The translations under genes and the position numbers were made by a program. Shown in pieces: positions 16,643-24,923 of a stretch of DNA of 64,000 nt. Position 1 is the stretch's first letter; each line of letters opens with the position of its first letter. Source of the stretch: Spirochaetota bacterium (GTDB lineage Bacteria; Spirochaetota; Spirochaetia; Treponematales; Treponemataceae); the NCBI GenBank assembly GCA_023393015.1, contig JAEWMY010000006.1, positions 1 through 64,000 on the forward strand, given 5' to 3'. Under the pieces are notes generated by a model. That model did no database searches. It saw only the letters and a list, made by a program, of their open reading frames with translations, and was not told where the DNA came from.

Positions 16643-17383
16643 TTACATCCGCGAGAGGTATTCTTTGGTGAAGAAAGCGTCGGGGATTTCGGCCTCGGTC
16701 ATGTCGAGAAAATCGATCACGGTCCAGGCGTCTTTCGCGATCTTGTCCCGGAGGATCGCCCTCGTGACGATCTCCTTTTCGCCCATGGTCCGTATCCGAC
16801 CGTACTCCACCGTCTTGAGGAGCTTCCCGCTCGCGGCGTAGCATTCCGCCTTGACGGGGAAGTTCCCCGCTTTCGCGACCCAGAGTTTCATGGCGCCATA
16901 AGCGGTACCCGTACGCTTCGCGACGAGCCGGAGCGTGAGGCATTCGACCGGCCCCGATTCCGAGTCGATGATATCCTCCCCTTCGATCGTCGGAGTATAG
17001 TCCGCGCCGAATCTGACGCTCATGACGTCTCCGTTCGAGGCTTGCCCCATAAGGCGCTGCGAGGCGGTGAGCCTGACGGGGCGTTTCGTTTTCGGAGCGA
17101 AAAAAAACGTTTCGTCGTCAACCATCAGGAGTTTTTTACCCCGCATGTTCGCTGGTTCTAGGTACTCGACGAGCGTCTTGTTCGCTCCCTTCGCGTTTCC
17201 CGACATCGTCGCGCTCTGGACGAGGACTCCGTTCTCGTAATCCTCGATCTTGATGTCAAACCGGAACGACTGACCGACGGCGCGGCGTTCGTCGACGCGT
17301 GATAGGAGCACTTCGCCGTCCAGGGCGTTCGCGGCATTCGCGACTGTGACGAGCGTGCCGAGCATGATCGCGATTCTTTTCAT
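16643..17383 (-). CDS. LolA-like outer-membrane lipoprotein-sorting protein
   Basis: This 246-residue protein has a signal peptide (M-K-R-I-A-I-M-L-G-T-L-V...). The mature domain carries strands typical of the LolA/LolB fold, such as F-D-I-K-I-E-D-Y, K-T-L-V-E-Y-L-E-P, G-K-K-L-L-M-V-D-D-E-T-F-F-F and a T-L-R-L-V-A-K strand. It most resembles the proteins annotated as outer membrane lipoprotein-sorting proteins that accompany MacB/LolC-type permeases. It would carry a lipid or lipoprotein across the periplasm. The start at 17383 is supported by AAGGAG 7 nt upstream and by the signal peptide. It lies 26 bp after the second permease. Confidence 0.8.
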   Translation of the reverse strand: MKRIAIMLGTLVTVANAANALDGEVLLSRVDERRAVGQSFRFDIKIEDYENGVLVQSATMSGNAKGANKTLVEYLEPANMRGKKLLMVDDETFFFAPKTKRPVRLTASQRLMGQASNGDVMSVRFGADYTPTIEGEDIIDSESGPVECLTLRLVAKRTGTAYGAMKLWVAKAGNFPVKAECYAASGKLLKTVEYGRIRTMGEKEIVTRAILRDKIAKDAWTVIDFLDMTEAEIPDAFFTKEYLSRM

Positions 17384-17409
17384 TCGCTTTCTCCTTATAT
17401 TCTTACGCC

Positions 17410-18678
17410 TTATATCCAGCGCAAGGTGTCCGAGATCGATATCCGTACCGCCTTGCGCGCGGGCACGAGGGATGCCGCGAGAGCAACGCACGCGAAGAGA
17501 ACGGAATAGAGAAGCGCGTCGAGCCGCTCGACGAAGATCAGCCCGCGGTACGCGCGAGTGTTTCCGGGAGGAGGCGGCAAGGGGATGCCGCCTGCGGCGT
17601 TGACGGCGCAGGCGACCGTGAGGGCGAGGGTGATCCCCGCGAGACAACCGCCGATTCCGATGAGGAGGCTTTCGGTCCCGACGAGTCGAACCGTTTGCGC
17701 GGCGTTCATCCCGACCGCCCGCATGGCGCCTATCTCCCGCATGCGGTCGTAGAAGGACATGAGCGTCGTATTGGCGACGGCGAATACGACGACGGAAAGG
17801 ATGACGACGAGTGCGACGTTCATGGCGGACGAATAGAACTCGCTAGCCCCCTCGTAATACGGAACGATCTCGTTCCAGACGCGGTACTCGAGTCCGTGTC
17901 TCGCGCAAGTTTCCCGTATGATCGGCGCCGTCGCCGCGACCGCGTCCGTATCCGTAAGCATGACGATGAGGGTGTCGATAGACTCGGGGGTTCCGAGAAG
18001 GTCTTGCGCGGTGTCGAGGGCAACGCACGCGAAGGCGTTTTCCATCTCTTCGAGCTGCGTGGACACGATTCCCGTGACCGTGAAGTCCATCGCGTTGACC
18101 GCGCCTGAGCTCGTGGCGACCGAAAGGACGCAGTCGTCCCCGACGGAAAGACCCGTCGTATCGGCGACGCCCCGCCCGATGAGTATGCCGTTGGCCGCGC
18201 CGCTCGCCGGGACGTTACGGACTTGCAGTTCCTCGATGTTCTCGGCCTCGTCGCCGCTTTTGCCGTCGCCGCGGTCCACGGTCGAGAAGGCCATGAGTTT
18301 GTCTTCTTCCCGATACCGGCCGCCGTGTCCGACGACGATAGCGGTGCTTTCGCGGCCCGTGAGGAGGCCCGTAAGGGAAAGACGCGGGGCGACGAAGAGC
18401 ACGCCGGGTACGAGGGAGAGTTCGCGAAGGGCCGCGCGGTAGCCGTAAATGAGGCGGATGTCGTCGTCTCCGTTCCGGTCGGCGTATCCCGACGCGTGAA
18501 TCTGGAAGTGTCCGACGCCGCCGTTGATAATCGACTCGCGCAATCCCCACAGGCAATAGTTCGTGTAGCCTTTCGCGAGGAGGAGGCAGGCGAATCCCAA
18601 CGAGACCGTCAGGAGCGTAAGGATCGTCTTTCGCGCGTGCTTGATCAGGTTCCTCAAACCGAGGGTAAGGTAGGGCAT
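17410..18678 (-). CDS. LolC/E-like ABC permease, second copy
   Basis: This 422-residue permease has the FtsX/LolC layout: one N-terminal membrane helix (about 17-36), a large periplasmic domain (about 40-290), and three C-terminal helices. The last block contains the conserved R-M-R-E-I-G-A-M-R-A-V-G coupling motif. It ends with the usual S-D-T-L-R-W-I. It would pair with the other permease and LolD to extract lipoproteins or another hydrophobic cargo from the inner membrane. AAAGGAG precedes the ATG. It lies 11 bp after the first permease. Confidence 0.85.
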   Translation of the reverse strand: MPYLTLGLRNLIKHARKTILTLLTVSLGFACLLLAKGYTNYCLWGLRESIINGGVGHFQIHASGYADRNGDDDIRLIYGYRAALRELSLVPGVLFVAPRLSLTGLLTGRESTAIVVGHGGRYREEDKLMAFSTVDRGDGKSGDEAENIEELQVRNVPASGAANGILIGRGVADTTGLSVGDDCVLSVATSSGAVNAMDFTVTGIVSTQLEEMENAFACVALDTAQDLLGTPESIDTLIVMLTDTDAVAATAPIIRETCARHGLEYRVWNEIVPYYEGASEFYSSAMNVALVVILSVVVFAVANTTLMSFYDRMREIGAMRAVGMNAAQTVRLVGTESLLIGIGGCLAGITLALTVACAVNAAGGIPLPPPPGNTRAYRGLIFVERLDALLYSVLFACVALAASLVPARKAVRISISDTLRWI

Positions 18679-18689
18679 GGGTATCTCCT

Positions 18690-19931
18690 TTAGTTCCAGC
18701 GGAGGGAATCCGCGATCGATATCCGCGACGCGCGTATCGATATGAAGAGCGAGGCGACAATCGAGACGCCCACGAAGAGGGCGTAATACGCGAGGATCGA
18801 CGTGGGTTCCGGTCGTATGAGCGTACGGAAGGGCTCCTCGTTGAAGACCGACGCGGGATGGTAGATGCCGCCCAGGACGTTTACCAGGAGCGAGATCGCC
18901 GAGGCGAGTATGACGCCCGCGGTACAGCCGATTATCGCGAGGATGGCGCCTTCGCACATGACGATACGCGCGACGTATGACCTCGTCGCGCCGATGGACC
19001 GCATGGCGCCGATTTCGCGCACGCGCTCCATGTAGGCCATGTAGAGGGTGTTGACGATGACGAAGACCGAGATTACGAGAAGTATCGCCGTAAGGATCCG
19101 CTCGTTCATCGCGAAGACCTCGCGGGATCTCGCGTAAAATACCGCGAGATCGTCCCATCTGCGCCATTCGAGGCCGCGTTCCGCGCAAAATGCCGTGATT
19201 TTGCCTTCGGCTTTCCCGGCGTCGCGCCCCTCTTTCAGATGGACGATGACCGTATCGACCGCGTCTTCCGCGCCGACGAGGCTCTGAACGCCGGACAGGT
19301 CCGCGACCATCAGCATGCCGTTCAGTATGTCGCTCCAGCCGAAGCCCTTTTTGGCGCCGGTAATCAGAAAGTCGCCCGCAGACGCGCCGCCGCCTTTCAT
19401 GGTGACGAGGACGGTGACGCTGTCGCCGAGCGGGGCGCCGACTTTCCGGAGGGCGTTTTCTCCCAGGATCGCCCGGGAGATCCCGTCACGATCGCACGAT
19501 CCGAAGAACGACCCGCTCGACACCTTGCCCCACTCCATCCGGGACTCAGCCTCCGCTCTGCCGCCGAAGCCCCTGACCACGGCGCTTCGCTCGTCGCTCG
19601 CGGCGATCCCGGCGAAGGAGAGACGCGGCGCCACGTAGTCGATGTCATCGTTGCGGAGAAGTTCCCGCTCGATCTCCGAGTAGCGCTCGATCAGGTATCC
19701 GTAGGGGGATACCCTGCCATGCTCCGAAAAGCCCTTCGCGTGGATCCGGAGGTTTCCGAATTGCGTTTTGATCGCGCTGTTCCTGAATTGGCTGAACATA
19801 TACGCGTTCGAGCCGCCGTAGAGCGAGAGGGCGACGATCCCGAAGGAGATCATGAGAACCGTCAACGCGTTTTTCCTGAGGTTCTTCGTTATATTGCGGA
19901 AGGCGATCGCGAGGTATACCATCGGTCGCAC
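18690..19931 (-). CDS. LolC/E-like ABC permease, first copy
   Basis: This 413-residue protein has the same architecture as its downstream paralogue: an N-terminal helix (about 24-44), a periplasmic MacB_PCD-like domain, an R-V-R-E-I-G-A-M-R-S-I-G coupling motif, three C-terminal helices, and a final S-L-R-W-N. The GTG at 19931 is chosen as start. It lies one base after the lolD stop, and AAGGA sits 6-7 nt upstream. The alternative ATG three codons later would be too far from that site. The two permeases probably form a heterodimer, as LolC and LolE do. Confidence 0.85.
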   Translation of the reverse strand: MRPMVYLAIAFRNITKNLRKNALTVLMISFGIVALSLYGGSNAYMFSQFRNSAIKTQFGNLRIHAKGFSEHGRVSPYGYLIERYSEIERELLRNDDIDYVAPRLSFAGIAASDERSAVVRGFGGRAEAESRMEWGKVSSGSFFGSCDRDGISRAILGENALRKVGAPLGDSVTVLVTMKGGGASAGDFLITGAKKGFGWSDILNGMLMVADLSGVQSLVGAEDAVDTVIVHLKEGRDAGKAEGKITAFCAERGLEWRRWDDLAVFYARSREVFAMNERILTAILLVISVFVIVNTLYMAYMERVREIGAMRSIGATRSYVARIVMCEGAILAIIGCTAGVILASAISLLVNVLGGIYHPASVFNEEPFRTLIRPEPTSILAYYALFVGVSIVASLFISIRASRISIADSLRWN

Positions 19932-19932
19932 C

Positions 19933-20598
19933 CTAGTCCTTCACGATCTCGCCGTCGAGGATACGCACGGTACGTCTGGCGAATCGGGACAGCGACTCGT
20001 TGTGGGTGGAGAAGACGAAGGTTGTTTTCGAGTCTTCGTTAAGGCGCGTGAGGAGGTCGACGATCACGCCGCCCGTCTTCGAGTCGAGGTTCGCGGTAGG
20101 CTCGTCGGCGATGATGATATCGGGCTCTCCGACGAGGGCGCGCGCGATGGCGACGCGTTGGCGTTGACCCCCGGAAAGCTCGTCGGGCCGGTGTTTCAGG
20201 TAATCCGCGAGTCCCACCGATTCGATTACGGACTCGACGCGGTTTCGGTCCGGTTTTCCGCCGCGTAATACCAGGGGAAACTCGACGTTTTCGCGCACGT
20301 TGAGCACGGAGACGAGATTGAAGTTCTGGAAGATGAACCCGACGTGCCGGTTCCGGAAACGGGACAGGGCCGCGTCGTTCATCATCCGCGCGTTTTCCCC
20401 GCTGATCAGGACGTCGCCCGACGAGGGGTTTTCAATGCATCCCATGACGTGCAAGAGCGTGGATTTTCCCGATCCGCTCGGTCCCATGAGACAGACGAAG
20501 TCGCCCTTGTCGATCTCGAGATTTACGGCGACGAGGGCGGCGATCCGTACCTTGTCGAGCATATAGTACTTGTGAACGTTTTCGAGGCGTATCAGCAT
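19933..20598 (-). CDS. lolD: LolD/MacB-type ABC transporter ATPase
   Basis: This 221-residue ATPase has Walker A G-P-S-G-S-G-K-S-T, a Q-loop F-Q-N-F-N-L, signature L-S-G-G-Q-R-Q-R-V-A, Walker B I-I-I-A-D-E-P and a switch His in F-S-T-H-N. Sequence and length fit the LolD/MacB subfamily, which powers LolC/E-like permeases. It is the first gene of the minus-strand export operon. The start at 20598 follows AGGAG by 6 nt; the longer frame lacks family similarity. The symbol names the subfamily; cargo is not proven. Confidence 0.88.
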   Translation of the reverse strand: MLIRLENVHKYYMLDKVRIAALVAVNLEIDKGDFVCLMGPSGSGKSTLLHVMGCIENPSSGDVLISGENARMMNDAALSRFRNRHVGFIFQNFNLVSVLNVRENVEFPLVLRGGKPDRNRVESVIESVGLADYLKHRPDELSGGQRQRVAIARALVGEPDIIIADEPTANLDSKTGGVIVDLLTRLNEDSKTTFVFSTHNESLSRFARRTVRILDGEIVKD

Positions 20599-20665
20599 AG
20601 TCACTCCTGTGCCGGAGTGTACCGTGTAGCCCGGGCGCCGTCGCGCGTTTCCTGACAAGAGGTCG

Positions 20666-20735
20666 AATTCGCGGTGCAAGACGCGCGATTCGGCGTGAGT
20701 CGCGAATTGACAAGGCCCAGCCTCGGACTTACTAT
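20666..20735 (+). promoter_or_regulatory. LytTR promoter with flanking inverted repeat
   Basis: -35 TTGACA (20707-20712, perfect consensus), a 17-nt spacer and -10 TACTAT (20730-20735). The ATG follows 8 nt after the -10 box. An inverted repeat AATTCGCG (20666-20673) / CGCGAATT (20701-20708) overlaps the -35 box and lies in the region shared with the divergent lolD operon, so it is a candidate operator for either unit. Confidence 0.6.
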
Positions 20736-20743
20736 AAGGCGAG

Positions 20744-21289
20744 ATGATTACCTACAAGATCAGCGCGTCGACCGAGACCGCGAATCTCCTGAGGGAGCTA
20801 TTCCGCTCCATGGATTCCGTCGAATCGGAGTCCGCCGATCTCGCCTTGGTCGAGCGGGGGTACCCCGCGCCCGATGACGGGTTTTTCGTTTCATTCAGCG
20901 CTTCGAACCTGGCTCCCCTTGTCCGCTTCTTGAACGGACTCAATCCCGAACGTCAGGGTCCGCAATTCCTGATCGGACGGAAGCACGAAACCTTCGAGCC
21001 GTTGCTCCTTTCCGATATCCTGTTTTTCCGCTCTTCGGGCAACTCCCTGTACGCGCATACCGAAAAACAGGCGTACGAGATCAAGCACAAACTCTTCGAA
21101 ATGGAAAACCTTATCGCGTGCCGGAATTTTATCCGGGTCAACAAGTCGAACATCGTCAACATCCTCAAGATACGCGAGATCATCCCCTGGTTCGGCGGGA
21201 GAATCCTTCTGCGGTTTACCGGCAGCGAGGAGCGTATAGAGGTATCGAGAAATTACGTTCGGGACTTCAAGCAGTTCCTGAATATGTAG
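20744..21289 (+). CDS. LytTR-family DNA-binding regulator
   Basis: This 181-residue protein has a C-terminal LytTR DNA-binding domain (about 85-181). It shows D-I-L-F-F-R-S-S-G-N-S-L-Y-A-H-T, a helix K-L-F-E-M-E-N, and the diagnostic F-I-R-V-N-K-S-N-I-V-N followed by two terminal strands. The N-terminal 80 residues are not a response-regulator receiver (no phospho-acceptor Asp pattern) and are unrecognised. It is divergent from lolD, which suggests control of the export operon. A small membrane protein follows 9 bp downstream, a pairing common for stand-alone LytTR regulators. The promoter lies so close that the mRNA is probably leaderless. Confidence 0.85.
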   Translation: MITYKISASTETANLLRELFRSMDSVESESADLALVERGYPAPDDGFFVSFSASNLAPLVRFLNGLNPERQGPQFLIGRKHETFEPLLLSDILFFRSSGNSLYAHTEKQAYEIKHKLFEMENLIACRNFIRVNKSNIVNILKIREIIPWFGGRILLRFTGSEERIEVSRNYVRDFKQFLNM

Positions 21290-21298
21290 GGGGAAGCG

Positions 21299-21721
21299 AT
21301 GGATGTCGTCAGGGATTTGGTCAAGGTAATCCTGATTTCCGCGTGTATCGGCCTGTGCGTGGGCGTTTCCTTCCAGGCGCTGACCGGCGGGGCTCTTTCC
21401 CTCGGAGTGATTGCGGGTTCGATAGCCGGCGCGACGATCGGCTTTGTCAGCAACATCTGCTTCACGCTCGCCTATCTCGCCTTTCGCCGTCGTCCGCCGC
21501 TTGCCTTCGCGGTCGTCATACTCGTTATCGCCTTGGGCACGCACGCGTTCAACCTGTACTGGAACGTCTCCTTTCCACTTCCCGGCCTTCTCATCATCGC
21601 CGTGTCGGAGGTGCTCGGAATCGCGGCGACGGCCCTGCTCTTTTACGATTACTCCACGCTCAACAGGAAACTGAAGGGAAAGATCGAGACTCTCGGCAAG
21701 ACGGGTGACGATTCGCGTTAA
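21299..21721 (+). CDS. Small four-helix membrane protein (DUF3021-like)
   Basis: This 140-residue protein has four predicted membrane helices (about 7-25, 31-52, 67-86 and 92-113) and a basic C-terminal tail. It sits 9 bp after the LytTR gene, and GGGGGAAGCG provides a ribosome-binding site. Size, four helices and LytTR partnership resemble DUF3021 proteins, which pair with LytTR regulators and may control them at the membrane. The assignment rests on layout, not on a motif. Confidence 0.6.
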   Translation: MDVVRDLVKVILISACIGLCVGVSFQALTGGALSLGVIAGSIAGATIGFVSNICFTLAYLAFRRRPPLAFAVVILVIALGTHAFNLYWNVSFPLPGLLIIAVSEVLGIAATALLFYDYSTLNRKLKGKIETLGKTGDDSR

Positions 21722-21781
21722 ACCCTGACAGAGGATGTCACGGCCTTCCGCTATACTCACGCGTATGACGGAGGTTCTGAC

Positions 21782-22414
21782 ATGAAGGTTTTTTTGTACA
21801 TACTGGACACGATGGCGGACTGGGAAATCGCGTTCCTGACGGCGGAGCTCGCATCCGGCCGGTTTTTCAAAAAGGGCATCGCGCCCGTCGAGATCGTGCG
21901 GGTCGGCGCGTCGCTCGCGCCCGTTATCTCTATGGGCGGCTGGCGGCTCGTTCCCGACGCGGTTTTTGACGGCGACGTTGTCGGAGACGACGACATCCTC
22001 GTCCTTCCCGGAAGCGTGAAGTGGCTCGAGGAGGGTCAACGCGCGGTGCTCCTCTACGCGAAAGAACGGATCGCGCGCGGGGGACGGGTGGCCGCTATCT
22101 GCGACGCGACGACGGGACTCGCGAGCGTCGGCGCCCTCGACGCCGTCCCGCATACGAGTAACGGCAAGGGGTATCTTCAGATGATGTGCCCCGCGTATCG
22201 GGGAGAGTCGAACTACGTCGACAAGCCGGCGGTTTCGTCGGGAAGCCTCATCACCGCCTCCGGCCTCGCGCCCGTGGAGTTCACGCGCGAGGTGCTCGCC
22301 GCACTCGGCGTCCTGACCCCGAAGGCCCTCGACGCATGGTACGGCCTTTTTACCCTCAGGGAGGAGAGATTCATGTACGAGCTTCTGGGCGAAGTCGGGG
22401 AGCCCTCAGCGTGA
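21782..22414 (+). CDS. DJ-1/PfpI-family protein
   Basis: This 210-residue protein has the DJ-1/PfpI (class I glutamine amidotransferase-like) fold. It has an N-terminal strand M-K-V-F-L-Y-I-L-D, a central I-L-V-L-P-G strand, and a nucleophile elbow A-A-I-C-D-A-T with the expected cysteine. Family members are deglycases, proteases or chaperones, and the specific role here is unknown. GGAGG lies 7 nt before the ATG. A TATACT box at 21752-21757 is a likely -10. The last 9 bp overlap the 3' end of the convergent DUF4386-like gene. Confidence 0.8.
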   Translation: MKVFLYILDTMADWEIAFLTAELASGRFFKKGIAPVEIVRVGASLAPVISMGGWRLVPDAVFDGDVVGDDDILVLPGSVKWLEEGQRAVLLYAKERIARGGRVAAICDATTGLASVGALDAVPHTSNGKGYLQMMCPAYRGESNYVDKPAVSSGSLITASGLAPVEFTREVLAALGVLTPKALDAWYGLFTLREERFMYELLGEVGEPSA

Positions 22415-23113
22415 AGCCTTCTTCGCGAATGAAAGGGCGAGAGCGACGAACCAGACGAGTTGAATGACGCCGAAGATCCCCGCGAGGTCGTGGAGGTTCG
22501 GCAAGACCGATATAAAGCCCGGAACGCAGGCGACGAGGCCGAGGACGGCGATGCCTTTCGGGAAAAGCGCGCCTTTGAGAATCGCGAGCGAGGCGAAGAG
22601 GGTGAAGAGGCTTCCGAGTATCTCGCCGTTGCCGTTCCCGAGACCGGTCGTGACCGTTTCGATCGCGCGCCAGTAGGCCTCGGCCCCCGCGCGGTCGGTG
22701 GCGGCTAGTTCGACTGCCGGAGCTATCGCGGCGTTCGCGATCATCCCGCTCGCGACGAGGCTCGTCGCCCACATGACGCCGACGGCCGCGGCGAGATCGA
22801 CGAGGACGGGAATACCGCGCGCCCGGTCGCCGTCGCCCGCGTCTTCGCGCGCGACGCTTCCCGCCTCGTTCCGTATCGCGAGCGCGAGAGCGGCGAGGGC
22901 GGGACCGAAGACGACGTACATCAGGAGGTTCGTCGCGAAGACGAGGGAGGGATGATCGACAACGACGGCGAGCCTTCCGGCGAGATCCGTGATCTCGTTA
23001 TAGCGAAGCGCGACGAGGAAGATCGAGATGCCGACGGCGTATGAGAGGGCAAGGTAGAGGGCTGAGACCGCCCCGACCGACCGCCACGAGCTTGCTTTAT
23101 CCGTTTGCTTCAT
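22406..23113 (-). CDS. DUF4386-like membrane protein
   Basis: This 235-residue protein has six predicted membrane helices. It has a long loop with R-E-D-A-G-D-G-D-R-A and a G-N-G-N-G-E-I-L-G-S-L-F motif that recalls DUF4386 proteins. Its function is unknown. Its ATG overlaps the stop of the upstream oxidoreductase by 4 bp, so it is the last gene of the four-gene unit starting at 24739. The 3' end overlaps the PfpI-like gene. Confidence 0.7.
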   Translation of the reverse strand: MKQTDKASSWRSVGAVSALYLALSYAVGISIFLVALRYNEITDLAGRLAVVVDHPSLVFATNLLMYVVFGPALAALALAIRNEAGSVAREDAGDGDRARGIPVLVDLAAAVGVMWATSLVASGMIANAAIAPAVELAATDRAGAEAYWRAIETVTTGLGNGNGEILGSLFTLFASLAILKGALFPKGIAVLGLVACVPGFISVLPNLHDLAGIFGVIQLVWFVALALSFAKKASR

Positions 23114-24060
23114 GTCAGCCTCCTTTCGAAGTCGACGACAAGCTTCCCTCTCGCGTGACCCCGTCCCGCGTAGTCCATCGCCTCGGGTATCTCGGAGAAG
23201 GCGTACGCTCGTTCTATCCGCGGCGCGATCGCTCCTTTTTCGACGAGATCCAACAGGTACGAAAGGTCCCGCGCGTCCGGCCGGGCTGCGAGGGCGCGGT
23301 GCTTCTTCTTTCCCAGGGAGCGGACGGGGCCGAGCAAGAGGGCCGCGAAAACCTGCGCGAGCGAACCTCCGACGACGACGCAGGTCCCTTCCGGTTTCAG
23401 GAGCCGCGCGTACGCGCCCATCGACTCGTTTCCGCCGATAGCGAGCACGAGATCGAAGCGTTCGGAAAGTCGCGTAAAATCCTCGCGATTGTAATCGACG
23501 ACGCGGGTGGCTCCGAGTGCGGCGACGGCCTCGACGTTCGCGCCGCTCGTGACCGCCGTGACGCGGGCGCCCGCGAGACGCGCGAGCTGTACCGCGAAGG
23601 AGCCGACGCCGCCCGCCGCCCCGACCACGAGCACGGATTCTCCGGGGGAGATCTCTCCCGCGTACCGGAGCGCCTGCAGGGCCGTCACCCCCGCGAGCGG
23701 CGCGGCGCTTGCCGTGAGCGGGTCGAGGCCCGCGGGCTTACGGACGAAGGCGGAAGCGGGCGCGCGGACGAACTCCGCGAAACCGCCGAACCCCGAGCCT
23801 GAAAGGTCGCCGACGAGCTCGTCTCCCGGCTTCCATTCACTGACGCCGAGACCGACCGCGTCGACGACGCCGCACACGTCGGCGCCGAACACGCCCGAGC
23901 GGGGAATAATGCCGAGTTTCATCGATCTCCAGTCCGCCGCGTTGACGGAGGCGGCGCGTACGCGCACGCGAACCTCTCCCCGCATCGGCTCCGGCACGGG
24001 TATGTCCCGCTCGACCAGTTGGTATGGTTTCGCCTTTTTGTCGTATACGATCGCCTTCAT
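23110..24060 (-). CDS. NAD(P)-dependent MDR oxidoreductase (quinone-reductase-like)
   Basis: This 316-residue medium-chain dehydrogenase has an N-terminal GroES-like domain with V-R-V-R-A-A-S-V-N-A-A-D-W. A Rossmann domain follows with V-V-G-A-A-G-G-V-G-S (about 140-150), and the C-terminal part ends G-K-L-V-V-D-F. The zinc-binding cysteines of classical alcohol dehydrogenases are absent, so it belongs to the zinc-free quinone-oxidoreductase-like branch. The start at 24060 is chosen because M-K-A-I-V-Y-D is the usual family N-terminus, and it overlaps the regulator stop by 4 bp. The substrate is unknown. Confidence 0.88.
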   Translation of the reverse strand: MKAIVYDKKAKPYQLVERDIPVPEPMRGEVRVRVRAASVNAADWRSMKLGIIPRSGVFGADVCGVVDAVGLGVSEWKPGDELVGDLSGSGFGGFAEFVRAPASAFVRKPAGLDPLTASAAPLAGVTALQALRYAGEISPGESVLVVGAAGGVGSFAVQLARLAGARVTAVTSGANVEAVAALGATRVVDYNREDFTRLSERFDLVLAIGGNESMGAYARLLKPEGTCVVVGGSLAQVFAALLLGPVRSLGKKKHRALAARPDARDLSYLLDLVEKGAIAPRIERAYAFSEIPEAMDYAGRGHARGKLVVDFERRLT

Positions 24061-24278
24061 TCTTTCTCCTCCTCCCAACCGAAAACGTCCTCGAGTCGCG
24101 CGTCGAACGCGCGGGCTATCCTGAAGGCGAGTTCGAGGGACGGGCTGTACTTGCCGCTTTCGATTGAAATGATCGCCTGCCTCGTGACGCCCGCCTTGTC
24201 GGCAAGCTCCTGCTGGGTCATCTCGTTCGCGTCGAATCGGTGGCGGCGTATCGTGTTGCGAACGGCTCCTTTCGGCAT
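24057..24278 (-). CDS. XRE-family HTH regulator
   Basis: This 73-residue protein is a single lambda-repressor-like helix-turn-helix: T-Q-Q-E-L-A-D-K-A-G-V-T-R-Q-A-I-I-S-I-E, then a P-S-L-E-L-A-F-R-I-A helix and L-E-D-V-F-G-W. Such small regulators usually repress their own operon together with a membrane partner. It lies 2 bp after the 152-residue membrane gene and overlaps the oxidoreductase by 4 bp. The dyad at 24758-24782 upstream of the operon is a good candidate operator. Confidence 0.88.
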   Translation of the reverse strand: MPKGAVRNTIRRHRFDANEMTQQELADKAGVTRQAIISIESGKYSPSLELAFRIARAFDARLEDVFGWEEEKE

Positions 24279-24280
24279 AA

Positions 24281-24739
24281 TCAGTACCCCCTGCGGTACG
24301 AGACGAGGTTCGCGGCGTCGCCCGCGAGGCCGGAGACGATCATCCCAGCTGACAGGGTTGCGAAGAGCGCGTAGAGGGGTAGGGCGAAGGCTTGCGTCGC
24401 GAGCGCGGCGAGAAAAAAGACCATGAAGACGCCGCTCGTGAGGGCGGTGGACTTGAGGTCGATGAGTTTGTCGAGTTCGTCCTCCCGGTCGACCGCTTCG
24501 GTCTCTCCGGTCGCGGCGTTGTGCGCGGCGAGGGTTATCATGGCGAGGACGCGGAAGATGATTTGCGCGGCGACATAGGCGAGGATTACTCGGGCCCACC
24601 AAATCCTGTCGTCCGGGTTCGAGAGGGGATCGGGAACGAGGCTGGCCGTTACGCGGGTCGCGACACGGGCGATAAAAAGGGCGTTTATCGCGACGTTTCC
24701 GGTCAGAAAGAGAACGCACCGTTTCATTTGCGTGGTCAT
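24281..24739 (-). CDS. Membrane protein paired with an XRE regulator
   Basis: This 152-residue protein has four predicted membrane helices (about 8-27, 47-69, 98-118 and 121-143) and an acidic loop E-T-E-A-V-D-R-E-D-E-L-D. No named family is certain. Small membrane proteins of this shape are often found in front of short XRE regulators. AAGGAGGT, the strongest ribosome-binding site in this part of the window, lies 4-5 nt before the ATG. It is the first gene of the unit 24739-22406. Confidence 0.7.
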   Translation of the reverse strand: MTTQMKRCVLFLTGNVAINALFIARVATRVTASLVPDPLSNPDDRIWWARVILAYVAAQIIFRVLAMITLAAHNAATGETEAVDREDELDKLIDLKSTALTSGVFMVFFLAALATQAFALPLYALFATLSAGMIVSGLAGDAANLVSYRRGY

Positions 24740-24757
24740 GAGGACCTCCTTGTTCGA

Positions 24758-24782
24758 TTAACATTACAAGATGTACTGTTAA
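24758..24782. promoter_or_regulatory. 25-bp dyad, candidate XRE operator
   Basis: TTAACATTACA (24758-24768), centre AGA, and TGTACTGTTAA (24772-24782) form a dyad with one mismatched pair in 11. It starts 19 bp upstream of the first ATG of the XRE operon, inside the likely promoter. A related half-site (GTAAT ... ATTAC, 24794-24809) lies just beyond. Confidence 0.5.
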
Positions 24783-24860
24783 CCATTCAAAGAGTAATGT
24801 AAAGATTACATAAAAGCAAGAGGAAAGTGGAATTTATGAAGAGTCGGGTTATAACGTAAC

Positions 24861-24888
24861 TTTATATACCTACCGGTAGGTATATAAA
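24861..24888. promoter_or_regulatory. 28-bp perfect palindrome
   Basis: The half TTTATATACCTACC (24861-24874) is followed directly by its exact reverse complement (24875-24888). The element is AT-rich at the ends, with CCGG at the centre. It lies 36 bp after the stop of the exported-protein gene and about 120 bp upstream of the XRE operon. It could be a protein-binding operator or a termination hairpin. Confidence 0.6.
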
Positions 24889-24923
24889 AGTCGCTTCTCT
24901 GTCCTTCTCGGTTTTCTCCCCTC

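Noticed and set aside
20891..22153. A 420-codon minus-strand frame across LytTR, the membrane protein and PfpI
   Set aside because: It crosses three well-supported genes and their intergenic gaps and has no family features.
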